The notes below the pieces were generated by a model. It did not search any database, was not told where the DNA came from, and was given only the letters and a program-made list of their open reading frames with translations. The translations under genes were made by a program, and so were the position numbers. 10,661 nt of DNA from an uncultured Collinsella sp. (GTDB taxonomy: Bacteria; Actinomycetota; Coriobacteriia; Coriobacteriales; Coriobacteriaceae), in contig URTB01000029.1 of assembly GCA_900550595.1 (NCBI GenBank), positions 1-10,661 of the forward strand. The letters are read 5' to 3'. Positions 1 through 6,302 of the stretch are shown piece by piece (position 1 is the stretch's first letter; the number at the start of each line of letters is the position of its first letter).

Positions 1-21
1 CGTCTGTATTTCGATTCCTTC

Positions 22-27
22 GGGAGG
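22..27 (+). promoter_or_regulatory. Ribosome binding site of the DUF948 gene
   Basis: GGGAGG lies 5 nt before the ATG at 33 and supports that start. The 32 bases before the gene are too few to show a promoter, so the operon may begin outside the window. Confidence 0.6.
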
Positions 28-32
28 CTTGT

Positions 33-623
33 ATGAGTCCCATTCAAATCGCCCTGCTGCTGCTCGCCGTTGCCGGTGTGTGGGCTGTTATCGAGCTCGC
101 GCTCACACTGCGCAAGACCCGCGACGTCGTTGATTCGCTCGACAAGACCGTAAACGATCTCAATAACACCATCGCCGAGGCTCAGCCTGTGGTGGCAAAG
201 CTTGATGGCGCTGTCGATGAGCTCACCCCCGCGCTGGCGCAGGTTGAGCCGCTCCTCAAGTCGAGCAAGACCGCCGTCGACGCGCTTACCTCCAATCTCG
301 TAGAGGTCGAAGCTGTGGTTCACGACATTTCCGAGGTTACGGGCAGCGTGGCCGAGGCCAGCAATGCCGTATCGAGCGTGACTGATTCTGCTGCTGGTGC
401 CGTGCAGAAACTCTTTAACAAGGTGAAGGCTCCCGCGGCCGACGCCGAGCGCAAGTTTTCCGCTGCCGCTGAAGCCGAGCAGCCGACCGAGCGTGTCCTG
501 ATTGACGAAGCCGGGGACGATGCCGCTGCTGGTGACGATGATGCGCAGAAGCCCGCAGCCAAGCCTGCTCAGTATTACACCTATACGCCCGCCGAGACCT
601 CCGAGGAGTCCTGCGATGAGTAG
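33..623 (+). CDS. DUF948-type membrane-anchored coiled-coil protein
   Basis: This is a 196-residue protein. It has one N-terminal membrane helix (about residues 5-24), then a long helical stretch (about 28-130) with regular hydrophobic spacing (repeated L/V with D, N and A, such as VDSLDKTVNDLNNTI). That pattern is typical of DUF948 and methyl-accepting-like coiled coils. The tail (about 135-196) is rich in Ala, Glu, Asp and Pro and is probably disordered. There are no catalytic motifs. In Bacillus the DUF948 protein YtxG is a general-stress protein, so its place directly ahead of an anti-sigma/sigma pair fits a stress-envelope role; this link is inference. The stop codon overlaps the next gene by 8 nt, which suggests translational coupling. 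The precise function is unknown. The family call rests on architecture, not on a search. Confidence 0.75.
   Translation: MSPIQIALLLLAVAGVWAVIELALTLRKTRDVVDSLDKTVNDLNNTIAEAQPVVAKLDGAVDELTPALAQVEPLLKSSKTAVDALTSNLVEVEAVVHDISEVTGSVAEASNAVSSVTDSAAGAVQKLFNKVKAPAADAERKFSAAAEAEQPTERVLIDEAGDDAAAGDDDAQKPAAKPAQYYTYTPAETSEESCDE
603..608 (+). promoter_or_regulatory. Ribosome binding site that sets the anti-sigma start
   Basis: GAGGAG lies 7 nt before the ATG at 616, inside the 3' end of the preceding gene. It favours 616 over the in-frame ATG at 502, which has no such site and would overlap the upstream gene by over 100 nt. Confidence 0.7.
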
Positions 624-993
624 CGAAGCAACCTGCCCCATTACGCTGAGCGTTGCCGGTGATCCGCGTCTCGCGCGCCTTGTGCGCATGACGGCGGCAA
701 ATGTCGGTGCGCTGTGCTCTATGTCCGTCGATCGTATCGAGGACATCCGTATGGCTGCCGAGGAGGCCTTCATCTTTGGCTGCACGGCCGTTGATTCTGA
801 CGACATTTCGATCAAATTCGACGTCGACGAATCGCACGTGGGCATGACCTTTACCTTTGGTGACCAGGCGACTGTCGATGAGGATGATCAGGCTGCCGTG
901 TATGCCGAGCTCATTCTGGCAAGCGTGTGCGATTCCTACGAAAAGACCGCGGCGCCCCTGACGCTTTCCCTCGACCTCAAGGCGGATATCTAA
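616..993 (+). CDS. RsbW/SpoIIAB-like anti-sigma factor, degenerate ATP site
   Basis: This 125-residue protein resembles the GHKL-type ATPase anti-sigma factors (RsbW, SpoIIAB, HATPase_c_2). These bind a SigB/SigF-type sigma factor and phosphorylate an anti-anti-sigma partner. The clearest match is the N-box helix at residues 40-55 (RIEDIRMAAEEAF), which follows the family pattern DIEDLKIAVSEAVTNA. The putative general-base Glu (E50) is kept, but the Mg-binding Asn is replaced by Phe (F54). The usual DxGxG/S box is also not recognisable (around TFGDQATVD, 79-88). The protein ends soon after, at about 125 residues, shorter than typical RsbW. Its gene overlaps the DUF948 gene by 8 nt and is followed 1 nt later by a sigma factor gene, the usual partner context. 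I infer that it still binds sigma, but kinase activity is doubtful. A general ATP-binding annotation is an alternative. Confidence 0.75.
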   Translation: MSSEATCPITLSVAGDPRLARLVRMTAANVGALCSMSVDRIEDIRMAAEEAFIFGCTAVDSDDISIKFDVDESHVGMTFTFGDQATVDEDDQAAVYAELILASVCDSYEKTAAPLTLSLDLKADI

Positions 994-994
994 T

Positions 995-1786
995 ATGACC
1001 GAACGTTCCCGGAGCGGTAAGACCGCTTGGGACAAGGAGAAAACCCGCGAGCTGTTTCGTCGCTACAAAGAGACCGGTGATCCGGACGCACGTGAGCAGC
1101 TCGTCATGTCCCATATGAACCTGGTAAGGTTTCTTGCCAACAAATTTAAGAACCGCGGCGAGCCGCTCGACGACCTCATGCAGGTCGGCTATCTGGGTTT
1201 GCTCAAAGCTATCGACCGCTTTGACCCCGAGCGCGGACTCGAGTTCACGACGTTTGCCACGCCTACCATCCTGGGCGAGATTAAGCGTCACTTTCGCGAC
1301 AAGGGCTGGAGCGTGCGCGTGCCGCGCCGTCTGCAGGAGCTTTCTGCCAAGGTCAACCAGGCTACCGACAAGCTCACTAACGAGCTGCAGCGCTCGCCTA
1401 AGGTTGAAGAAATCGCTGAGTACCTGGGTGTGACCGTCGACGAGGTGCTGGAGGCCATGGAATCGTCTTCGGCCTATACCTCGGTGCCCATCGAGGCTCC
1501 TGGCGCGTCCGATTCCGATGATGCCCCCTCGATTCTCGACCGCTATGCCGATGACGACAACGAGCTCGATTTTACCGATGACCGCCTGGTGATCGAGGAA
1601 GCCATCCGCGATTTCTCGCCGCGTGAGCGTGAGGTTATCGAGTTGCGCTTTGTGAAGGGCATGACCCAGATCGAGATCGCCAAGAAGCTGGGTATCTCGC
1701 AGGTGCAGGTCTCGCGCCTGCTGCGTCGTACCCTTAAGAAGATACAGGACAAGATCGACCCCGACGGAGTGATGGTTCGTTCATGA
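995..1786 (+). CDS. SigB/SigF/SigG-family alternative sigma factor
   Basis: This is a 263-residue sigma-70 family protein of group 3 size. Region 2 (about 38-108) is well conserved: the core-binding stretch DDLMQVGYLGLLKAIDRFDP (59-78), then GLEFTTFATPTILGEIKRHFRDKGW, which recognises the -10 element. Region 3 (about 112-165) carries VPRRLQEL and the helix pattern SPKVEEIAEYLGVTVDEVLEA. An acidic linker (about 170-196) leads to region 4 (about 198-253) with the helix-turn-helix MTQIEIAKKLGISQVQVSRL for the -35 element. It lacks region 1.1. Placement directly after an RsbW-like gene supports a stress or developmental SigB/SigF-like role rather than a housekeeping one. The ATG at 995 follows the previous stop by 1 nt, so translation is probably coupled. 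The stop overlaps the permease start by 4 nt. The regulon cannot be told from this window. Confidence 0.93.
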   Translation: MTERSRSGKTAWDKEKTRELFRRYKETGDPDAREQLVMSHMNLVRFLANKFKNRGEPLDDLMQVGYLGLLKAIDRFDPERGLEFTTFATPTILGEIKRHFRDKGWSVRVPRRLQELSAKVNQATDKLTNELQRSPKVEEIAEYLGVTVDEVLEAMESSSAYTSVPIEAPGASDSDDAPSILDRYADDDNELDFTDDRLVIEEAIRDFSPREREVIELRFVKGMTQIEIAKKLGISQVQVSRLLRRTLKKIQDKIDPDGVMVRS

Positions 1787-3195
1787 TTGAGCACCCCCAA
1801 CAAACCGACCGCACGCTGCGCGATAGCCGTATTCTGACGCTTCGCATTTGGGCTGTCGTCGGCTGCATTGTCATCGCAGCCGTCATCTTTAACCTTATGG
1901 GTATCCTGGCGCCGGTTATCAAGTTTCTCGCTGTCGGTTCCATCATCGCTTTTGTGATGTCGCCGATCACTAACTGGCTCGAGCATCACGGCGTCGGTCG
2001 TGGCATCGGTTCGCTCATCGCGCTGATCGTGGTTGTGGCAGTGCTCGTCGGCGTCGTCTGCATCCTGTCGCCTATTTTGCTCGGTCAGATTATGGAAGTC
2101 CTGAGCCGTCTGCCTGAGCAGCTTCGCGTTGCGGGCGGTGATCTCAACGAGATGATTTCGCACGCTAAGACGCTCAACAACACGCCGCTCAAGGAGTACC
2201 TGGACGATAATCTGTCCTCGCTGGTTACTGTGGCGTCCAAGTACGTATCGCAAATCGCCGCTGAGCTCGGTCGCCGCGTGTTCCCGCTTATTACCAACAC
2301 GGCCTCGCAGCTGTTCGTAATCTTCCTGGGTTTGGTGCTTGCCTACTGGCTTGCCTGTGATTATCCCCGTATGCACCACGAGGTCTGTACCATCATCGGA
2401 CAGGAAAAGGAGACCTCGTACCGCTTTATGGTCGCGATTCTTTCGCGCTCGGTCGGCGGTTATATGCGCGGCATGGTCGTGACGTCCATCTGCGGTGGCA
2501 TCCTCGCCTTTATCGGCTTTACGCTCATTGGCCATCCCTATGCGGCACTCATGGCCATCTTTACCGGCATCATGCACTTGGTCCCGGTTGTCGGTCCCTG
2601 GGTAAGCGCGGCGATCGCCACGGTGCTCGGCTTTATGTTCAGCCCCATGCTGGCGTTGTGGACGCTCGTTGTGACCATGGTGGCTCAAAACGTCACCGAT
2701 AACGTCATTTCCCCCAAGGTCATGCAGAGTTCGGTGCAGGTGCATCCCATCATGAGCCTGACCGCCCTCGTTATTGGTTCGGCACTTATGGGTCCCATCG
2801 GCATGGTCATCGCCATTCCGCTGTGCGCGGCCCTCAAGGGCATTTTCGTCTACTACTTTGAGAACGAGACCGGTCGCCAGCTCGTGGCATACGACGGCGC
2901 TGTATTTAAGGGCACGCCATATCGCGCTGCCGAGGGCAACCCGGTCGCCGCCTACGACGCGCTTGGAGACGATACGTTCATTTACGAGTCCGAGCTCATC
3001 GGCAACGAGACCGCGCCCGAGGCCCAGGCGATGCCCAAGCCCGAGCTCGAGAATCCCTGGATCAAGCTCTCGGGCCTGCAGCCCGATGCGACGAGCTTTT
3101 TCAAGAATCCCTTCGCCAAGGACGATGACTCCAACTCGGACGACGATACCAAAACCGGCATCGACGGCTCCATGGACGATTCGGATTCCAAATAG
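1783..3195 (+). CDS. AI-2E family transporter (TqsA/YdiK/YtvI-like permease)
   Basis: This is a 470-residue polytopic membrane protein of the AI-2E exporter family (PF01594). Members are linked to autoinducer-2 export, Na+/H+ antiport or unknown substrates, so the substrate should be left open. Likely membrane spans are near residues 23-45, 47-61, 75-98, 170-192, 230-250, 254-277, 280-302 and 325-358. A soluble loop sits between spans 3 and 4 (about 100-168). Family-like signatures include HLVPVVGPWVSAAIA (265-279) and the NVISPKVMQ stretch (307-315), followed by the HPIMSLTALVIG block (321-332). An unusual extra tail of about 110 residues (360-470) is predicted soluble and ends in a run rich in Asp and Ser. 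The ATG overlaps the sigma factor stop by 4 nt (ATGA), tying this permease to the sigma operon. It could be a target or a passenger of the stress module. Confidence 0.9.
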   Translation: MIEHPQQTDRTLRDSRILTLRIWAVVGCIVIAAVIFNLMGILAPVIKFLAVGSIIAFVMSPITNWLEHHGVGRGIGSLIALIVVVAVLVGVVCILSPILLGQIMEVLSRLPEQLRVAGGDLNEMISHAKTLNNTPLKEYLDDNLSSLVTVASKYVSQIAAELGRRVFPLITNTASQLFVIFLGLVLAYWLACDYPRMHHEVCTIIGQEKETSYRFMVAILSRSVGGYMRGMVVTSICGGILAFIGFTLIGHPYAALMAIFTGIMHLVPVVGPWVSAAIATVLGFMFSPMLALWTLVVTMVAQNVTDNVISPKVMQSSVQVHPIMSLTALVIGSALMGPIGMVIAIPLCAALKGIFVYYFENETGRQLVAYDGAVFKGTPYRAAEGNPVAAYDALGDDTFIYESELIGNETAPEAQAMPKPELENPWIKLSGLQPDATSFFKNPFAKDDDSNSDDDTKTGIDGSMDDSDSK

Positions 3196-3201
3196 GCACC
3201 G

Positions 3202-3441
3202 CTAGCGTTTCTTGAAGTTGTAAATGACAAGAAACGCGAGCAAAGCGATTGATAAGGGGCCGGCTACATAGAAAAAGAGAACGTCAATTGCGCGTAGAGT
3301 GTAATAGGCTTTATCGCCGGACATTACTGCATACAATACGTAGCCAAATGCTGGTTGGTTTGCGTACCAGCAGGAGAAAGCAAAAAGCGCTAAAAGTGCT
3401 ACAACCAGAAGTGCATTCAGGACAAATCGTTTGCTTTTCAT
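3202..3441 (-). CDS. Small two-helix membrane protein of unknown function
   Basis: This is a 79-residue minus-strand protein that I do not recognise. It has a Lys/Arg start (MKSKR), a first hydrophobic helix (about 6-26), a short loop with aromatic residues (about 27-50), a second helix (about 52-74) and a basic end (NFKKR). Two spans with positive ends suggest both termini face the cytoplasm. I chose the start at 3441 because a strong GGAAGGAG site (3448-3455) sits 6 nt upstream of it on the minus strand. The in-frame ATG at 3495 has no such site. A+T-rich -10-like boxes on the minus strand occur at 3464-3469 (TATAAG) and 3476-3481 (TATAGA), without a convincing -35. The base composition (about 44% G+C) differs sharply from the flanking genes. 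It may be a recently acquired or lineage-specific gene. The good ribosome site is the best evidence that it is translated. Confidence 0.6.
   Translation of the reverse strand: MKSKRFVLNALLVVALLALFAFSCWYANQPAFGYVLYAVMSGDKAYYTLRAIDVLFFYVAGPLSIALLAFLVIYNFKKR
3205..3237. repeat. Perfect 10-bp inverted repeat at a convergent gene junction
   Basis: GCGTTTCTTG (3205-3214) and CAAGAAACGC (3228-3237) are exact reverse complements separated by 13 nt. The repeat lies inside the last codons of the minus-strand gene and 10 nt after the stop of the AI-2E gene. Neither strand has a clear T-tract after the stem, so it is at best a Rho-independent-like or RNA-stabilising hairpin shared by the two convergent transcripts. 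Confidence 0.55.
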
Positions 3442-3447
3442 CGATCG

Positions 3448-3455
3448 CTCCTTCC
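3448..3455 (-). promoter_or_regulatory. Ribosome binding site of the small minus-strand gene
   Basis: Read on the minus strand this is GGAAGGAG, 6 nt before the ATG at 3441. It decides the start and is stronger than most ribosome sites elsewhere in the window. Confidence 0.7.
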
Positions 3456-3533
3456 GGGTGAATCTTATATGTAATTCTATAGTAGCCTTTTTCAAAGCAT
3501 CGCATACTCCTAAATAACGTGCACTTTCGCTGT

Positions 3534-3563
3534 AGGGTCGGCTTTATGTCGGCCCTCTTTTTT
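3534..3563 (+). terminator. Intrinsic terminator upstream of alaS
   Basis: AGGGTCGGC (3534-3542) pairs with GTCGGCCCT (3548-3556) as a 9-bp stem with two G-T pairs and the loop TTTAT. It is followed by CTTTTTT. The polarity is plus-strand only, since the minus strand lacks a T-tract after the stem. It lies before the alaS promoter, so it is not an alaS attenuator. It would stop plus-strand transcripts coming from the sigma operon across the small minus-strand gene. Confidence 0.75.
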
Positions 3564-3589
3564 GCACTTGCGCGGCGGGATGGTAATAT
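3562..3589 (+). promoter_or_regulatory. Probable promoter of the alaS operon
   Basis: A -35 candidate TTGCAC (3562-3567) and a -10 candidate TAATAT (3584-3589) are separated by 16 nt, which resembles a housekeeping sigma promoter. The start of transcription would be near 3596, leaving a leader of about 40 nt. The -35 overlaps the last T residues of the preceding terminator. No T-box motif is visible before alaS. Confidence 0.55.
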
Positions 3590-3620
3590 CGTTACGTTTG
3601 AACTGTTTCGATGTGAAACC

Positions 3621-3626
3621 GAGGAG
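3621..3626 (+). promoter_or_regulatory. Ribosome binding site of alaS
   Basis: GAGGAG sits 9 nt before the ATG at 3636. This argues for 3636 over the earlier in-frame ATG at 3519, which would place the start upstream of the proposed terminator and promoter. Confidence 0.7.
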
Positions 3627-3635
3627 ATTCCCTCT

Positions 3636-6293
3636 ATGAGTGCTGACTACCCGTCAATGACTACGGCCGAGATCCGCTCCAAGTTCCTCAACTTCTTTGA
3701 GGAGCGCGGTCTTAAGCTCTATCCTTCTTCGTCCCTTGTTCCCGACGACCCCTCGCTGCTGCTTGCCAACGCCGGCATGAACCAGTTTAAGGAGTACTAC
3801 CAGGGCAAGAAGACCATGAAGGAGATCGGCGCGATCTCCTGCCAGAAGTGTGTCCGCACCAACGACATCGACTGCATCGGCGAGGACGGCCGTCACCTGT
3901 CGTTCTTCGAGATGCTCGGTGACTTCTCCTTTGGCGGCGTCTCCAAGCAGCAGGCTTGCGCTTGGGCCTTCGAGCTCATCACCAAGGAGTTCAAGCTGCC
4001 GCTCGACCGCCTGTACTTTACTGTCTTTACCGAGGACGACGAGACTCATGACGTGTGGCGCTCTCTGGGCGTTGCCGAGGATCACATCTCCCGCCTGGGC
4101 GAGGACGACAACTTCTGGGCCGCCGGCCCCACCGGCCCCTGCGGTCCCTGCTCCGAGATCTACTTTGACATGGGCGAGGAGGTCGGTTGCGGCAGCCCCG
4201 ACTGCAAGCCCGGCTGCGACTGCGACCGCTTCCTTGAGTTCTGGAACCTCGTGTTTACCCAGTACGACCGCCAGGAGGACGGCTCCATGCCGGAGCTGCC
4301 GCACCGCAACCTCGATACGGGCATGGGCCTGGAGCGCATGGCCGCCATCATGCAGCACAAGACCGCCAACTACGACGGCGATTTGATGCAGCACCTCATC
4401 AAGCTGGGCGAGGAGATCAGCGGCAAGACCTATGACGCCGACGATTACTCCGGTGCCAGCCGCTCCCTGCGCATCATCGCCGACCACTCCCGTGCCGTCG
4501 ACTTCATGATCTCTGACGGCATCCTGCCCGGTAACGAGGGTCGCGAGTACGTCCTTCGCCGCCTGCTCCGCCGTGCCGTGTTCCACGGTCGCCTGCTGGG
4601 CATCGAGGGCGCCTTCCTGACCAAGTTTATCGATGAGGTCAACGCTCAGATGGGCGAGGCCTATCCCGAGCTGCTCAAGAACGTCGCGCTCGTTAAGGGT
4701 ATCGTCGCCTCCGAGGAGGAGCGCTTCTCCACGACGCTCGACAACGGCCGCGTTTACCTGGACGAGGCTCTGGCAGCGCTTGCCGAGGGCGCCGTGCTTC
4801 CGGGCGATGTTGCCTTTAAGCTGCACGACACCTTTGGTTTCCCCATCGACCTGACCGTCGAGATCGCCGGCGCCGCTGGCCACGATGTCGACATGGACGG
4901 CTTTACCGCCTGCATGGAGGACCAGAAGGCCCGCGCTCGCGCCAATGCCAAGGGCGACGCCTGGGGCAGCTTCAACGATGTGTGGGTCGAGCTTTCGGAC
5001 AAGGTCGCTGCGACCGAGTTCGACGGCTATGACAACGATGTGATCGAAGGCGCCAAGGTTGTCGCCATCGTGCGCAACGGCGAGTCCGTCGAGTCCGCTG
5101 CCGCGGGCGAGGATGTTGAGGTTGTGCTCGACCGCACCCCGTTCTATGCCGAGATGGGCGGCCAGCAGGGCGATGCCGGCGAGCTTTCCGCCGAGGGCGT
5201 TTCGCTGACCGTTTCCGATACCAAGAACCACAACGGCCTGTATGCCCACGTCGCCCACGTTGCCGAGGGCACGCTGACCGTCGGCGCTACCGTGACCGCC
5301 GTGCTCGATGCCGAGCGCCGTGGCTTCCTGCGCCGCAACCACACCGCCACCCACCTGCTTGACGCCGCGCTTAAGCACGTCCTGGGCGAGCATGTCTCTC
5401 AGGCCGGCTCGCTGGTGACGCCCGAGCACCTGCGCTTTGACTTCACGCACTTTGAGGCCCTGTCCTCCGAGCAGCTCAAGGCTGTTGAGGACCTGGTCAA
5501 CCAGCAGATCTTTGCATCTAAGCCGGTCGTGACCCGCGTCATGGGCATCGACGAGGCCAAGGCCGCCGGCGCCGTCGCCCTGTTTGGCGAGAAGTATGGC
5601 GACGTCGTCCGCGTCGTTTCCGTGGGCGCCGAGGACCAGCCGTTCTCCCGCGAGCTCTGCGGTGGTACGCATGCTGCCAACACTGCCGAGATCGGCCTGT
5701 TCAAGATTATCTCCGAGTCCTCCACGGGCTCGAACGTCCGCCGTATCGAGGCCGTTACCTCTAAGGGCGCCCTCGACTACATGGCTGACCGCCTGGCACT
5801 CGTTGACGCCGCTGCCGCTGCGCTCAAGTGCCGCGTTGACGAGGTTCCCGCTCGCGTGGAGAACCTGCAGGCCGAGCTGCGCGAGACGTCTAACAAGCTC
5901 AAGAAGGCGCTGACCGGTGGCTCCTCCGACGCTATCTCCAGCGCCATCGAGGGCGCCGTCGAGCTCGACGGCTATAAGCTCGTCGTCGCTGAGCTCCAGG
6001 GCCTTGAGGCTGCTGACCTGCGCAACGTCTGGGATACCGTGCACCAGAAGGTCGCCGGCCCTGTCGCCTGCGTCGTTGCCAGCGTGACCGAGAAGGGCAC
6101 GCCTGCGTTGCTCGCTGCTGGCTCCGACGACGCCGTGAAGGCCGGTTTCCACGCCGGCAACGTGATTAAGCAGATTGCGGGCCTGGTCGACGGTCGCGGT
6201 GGCGGCCGTCCCAACATGGCCCAGGCCGGTGGCAAGAACGCCGCCGGTATCGCCGATGCCCTCGCGGCCGCCAAGACCGCGCTCGGCGCCTAA
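3636..6293 (+). CDS. alaS: Alanyl-tRNA synthetase
   Basis: This cytosolic enzyme charges tRNA-Ala with alanine and edits mischarged Ser and Gly. At 885 residues it is full length for the family (E. coli AlaRS is 876). The class II catalytic domain shows motif 1 around FFEERGLKLYPSSSLVP, the motif 2 region around HLSFFEMLGDFSFGG, and motif 3 NLDTGMGLERM (near residue 225). A cysteine-rich insert (PTGPCGPCSEIYF, then CGSPDCKPGCDCDRFLE) is typical of Gram-positive AlaRS. The editing domain has the zinc ligands H569 and H573 (NHTATH) and C675 and H679 (CGGTH). The C-Ala domain ends with the GRGGGRPNMAQAGG block (853-866). A second ATG seven codons in is an alternative start. Codons end mostly in C or G, as in a highly expressed gene. 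It is the first gene of a tight operon that continues with ruvX 9 nt later. No part looks damaged. Confidence 0.98.
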   Translation: MSADYPSMTTAEIRSKFLNFFEERGLKLYPSSSLVPDDPSLLLANAGMNQFKEYYQGKKTMKEIGAISCQKCVRTNDIDCIGEDGRHLSFFEMLGDFSFGGVSKQQACAWAFELITKEFKLPLDRLYFTVFTEDDETHDVWRSLGVAEDHISRLGEDDNFWAAGPTGPCGPCSEIYFDMGEEVGCGSPDCKPGCDCDRFLEFWNLVFTQYDRQEDGSMPELPHRNLDTGMGLERMAAIMQHKTANYDGDLMQHLIKLGEEISGKTYDADDYSGASRSLRIIADHSRAVDFMISDGILPGNEGREYVLRRLLRRAVFHGRLLGIEGAFLTKFIDEVNAQMGEAYPELLKNVALVKGIVASEEERFSTTLDNGRVYLDEALAALAEGAVLPGDVAFKLHDTFGFPIDLTVEIAGAAGHDVDMDGFTACMEDQKARARANAKGDAWGSFNDVWVELSDKVAATEFDGYDNDVIEGAKVVAIVRNGESVESAAAGEDVEVVLDRTPFYAEMGGQQGDAGELSAEGVSLTVSDTKNHNGLYAHVAHVAEGTLTVGATVTAVLDAERRGFLRRNHTATHLLDAALKHVLGEHVSQAGSLVTPEHLRFDFTHFEALSSEQLKAVEDLVNQQIFASKPVVTRVMGIDEAKAAGAVALFGEKYGDVVRVVSVGAEDQPFSRELCGGTHAANTAEIGLFKIISESSTGSNVRRIEAVTSKGALDYMADRLALVDAAAAALKCRVDEVPARVENLQAELRETSNKLKKALTGGSSDAISSAIEGAVELDGYKLVVAELQGLEAADLRNVWDTVHQKVAGPVACVVASVTEKGTPALLAAGSDDAVKAGFHAGNVIKQIAGLVDGRGGGRPNMAQAGGKNAAGIADALAAAKTALGA

Positions 6294-6302
6294 GTAGTCG
6301 CT

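Noticed and set aside
502..615. Upstream in-frame start for the anti-sigma gene
   Set aside because: It lies within the DUF948 gene and gives a Pro/Arg-rich extension unlike the family. ATG 616 has a good ribosome site.
1543..2745. Minus-strand open frame of 400 codons opposite the sigma and AI-2E genes
   Set aside because: His/Asp/Arg-rich low-information translation that crosses two confident plus-strand genes. It is a shadow frame.
3442..3495. Longer start at 3495 for the small minus-strand protein
   Set aside because: It adds 18 hydrophilic residues and ignores the strong GGAAGGAG directly before the ATG at 3441.
3519..3635. Upstream in-frame ATG that would add 39 residues to AlaRS
   Set aside because: The extension would start before the terminator and the proposed promoter, and it looks nothing like AlaRS. 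ATG 3636 has GAGGAG at a good distance.
3440..3635. T-box or other tRNA-sensing leader before alaS
   Set aside because: I looked for a T-box consensus (TGGNACCGCG-like) and an antiterminator pair and saw none. The hairpin present lies before the proposed promoter.
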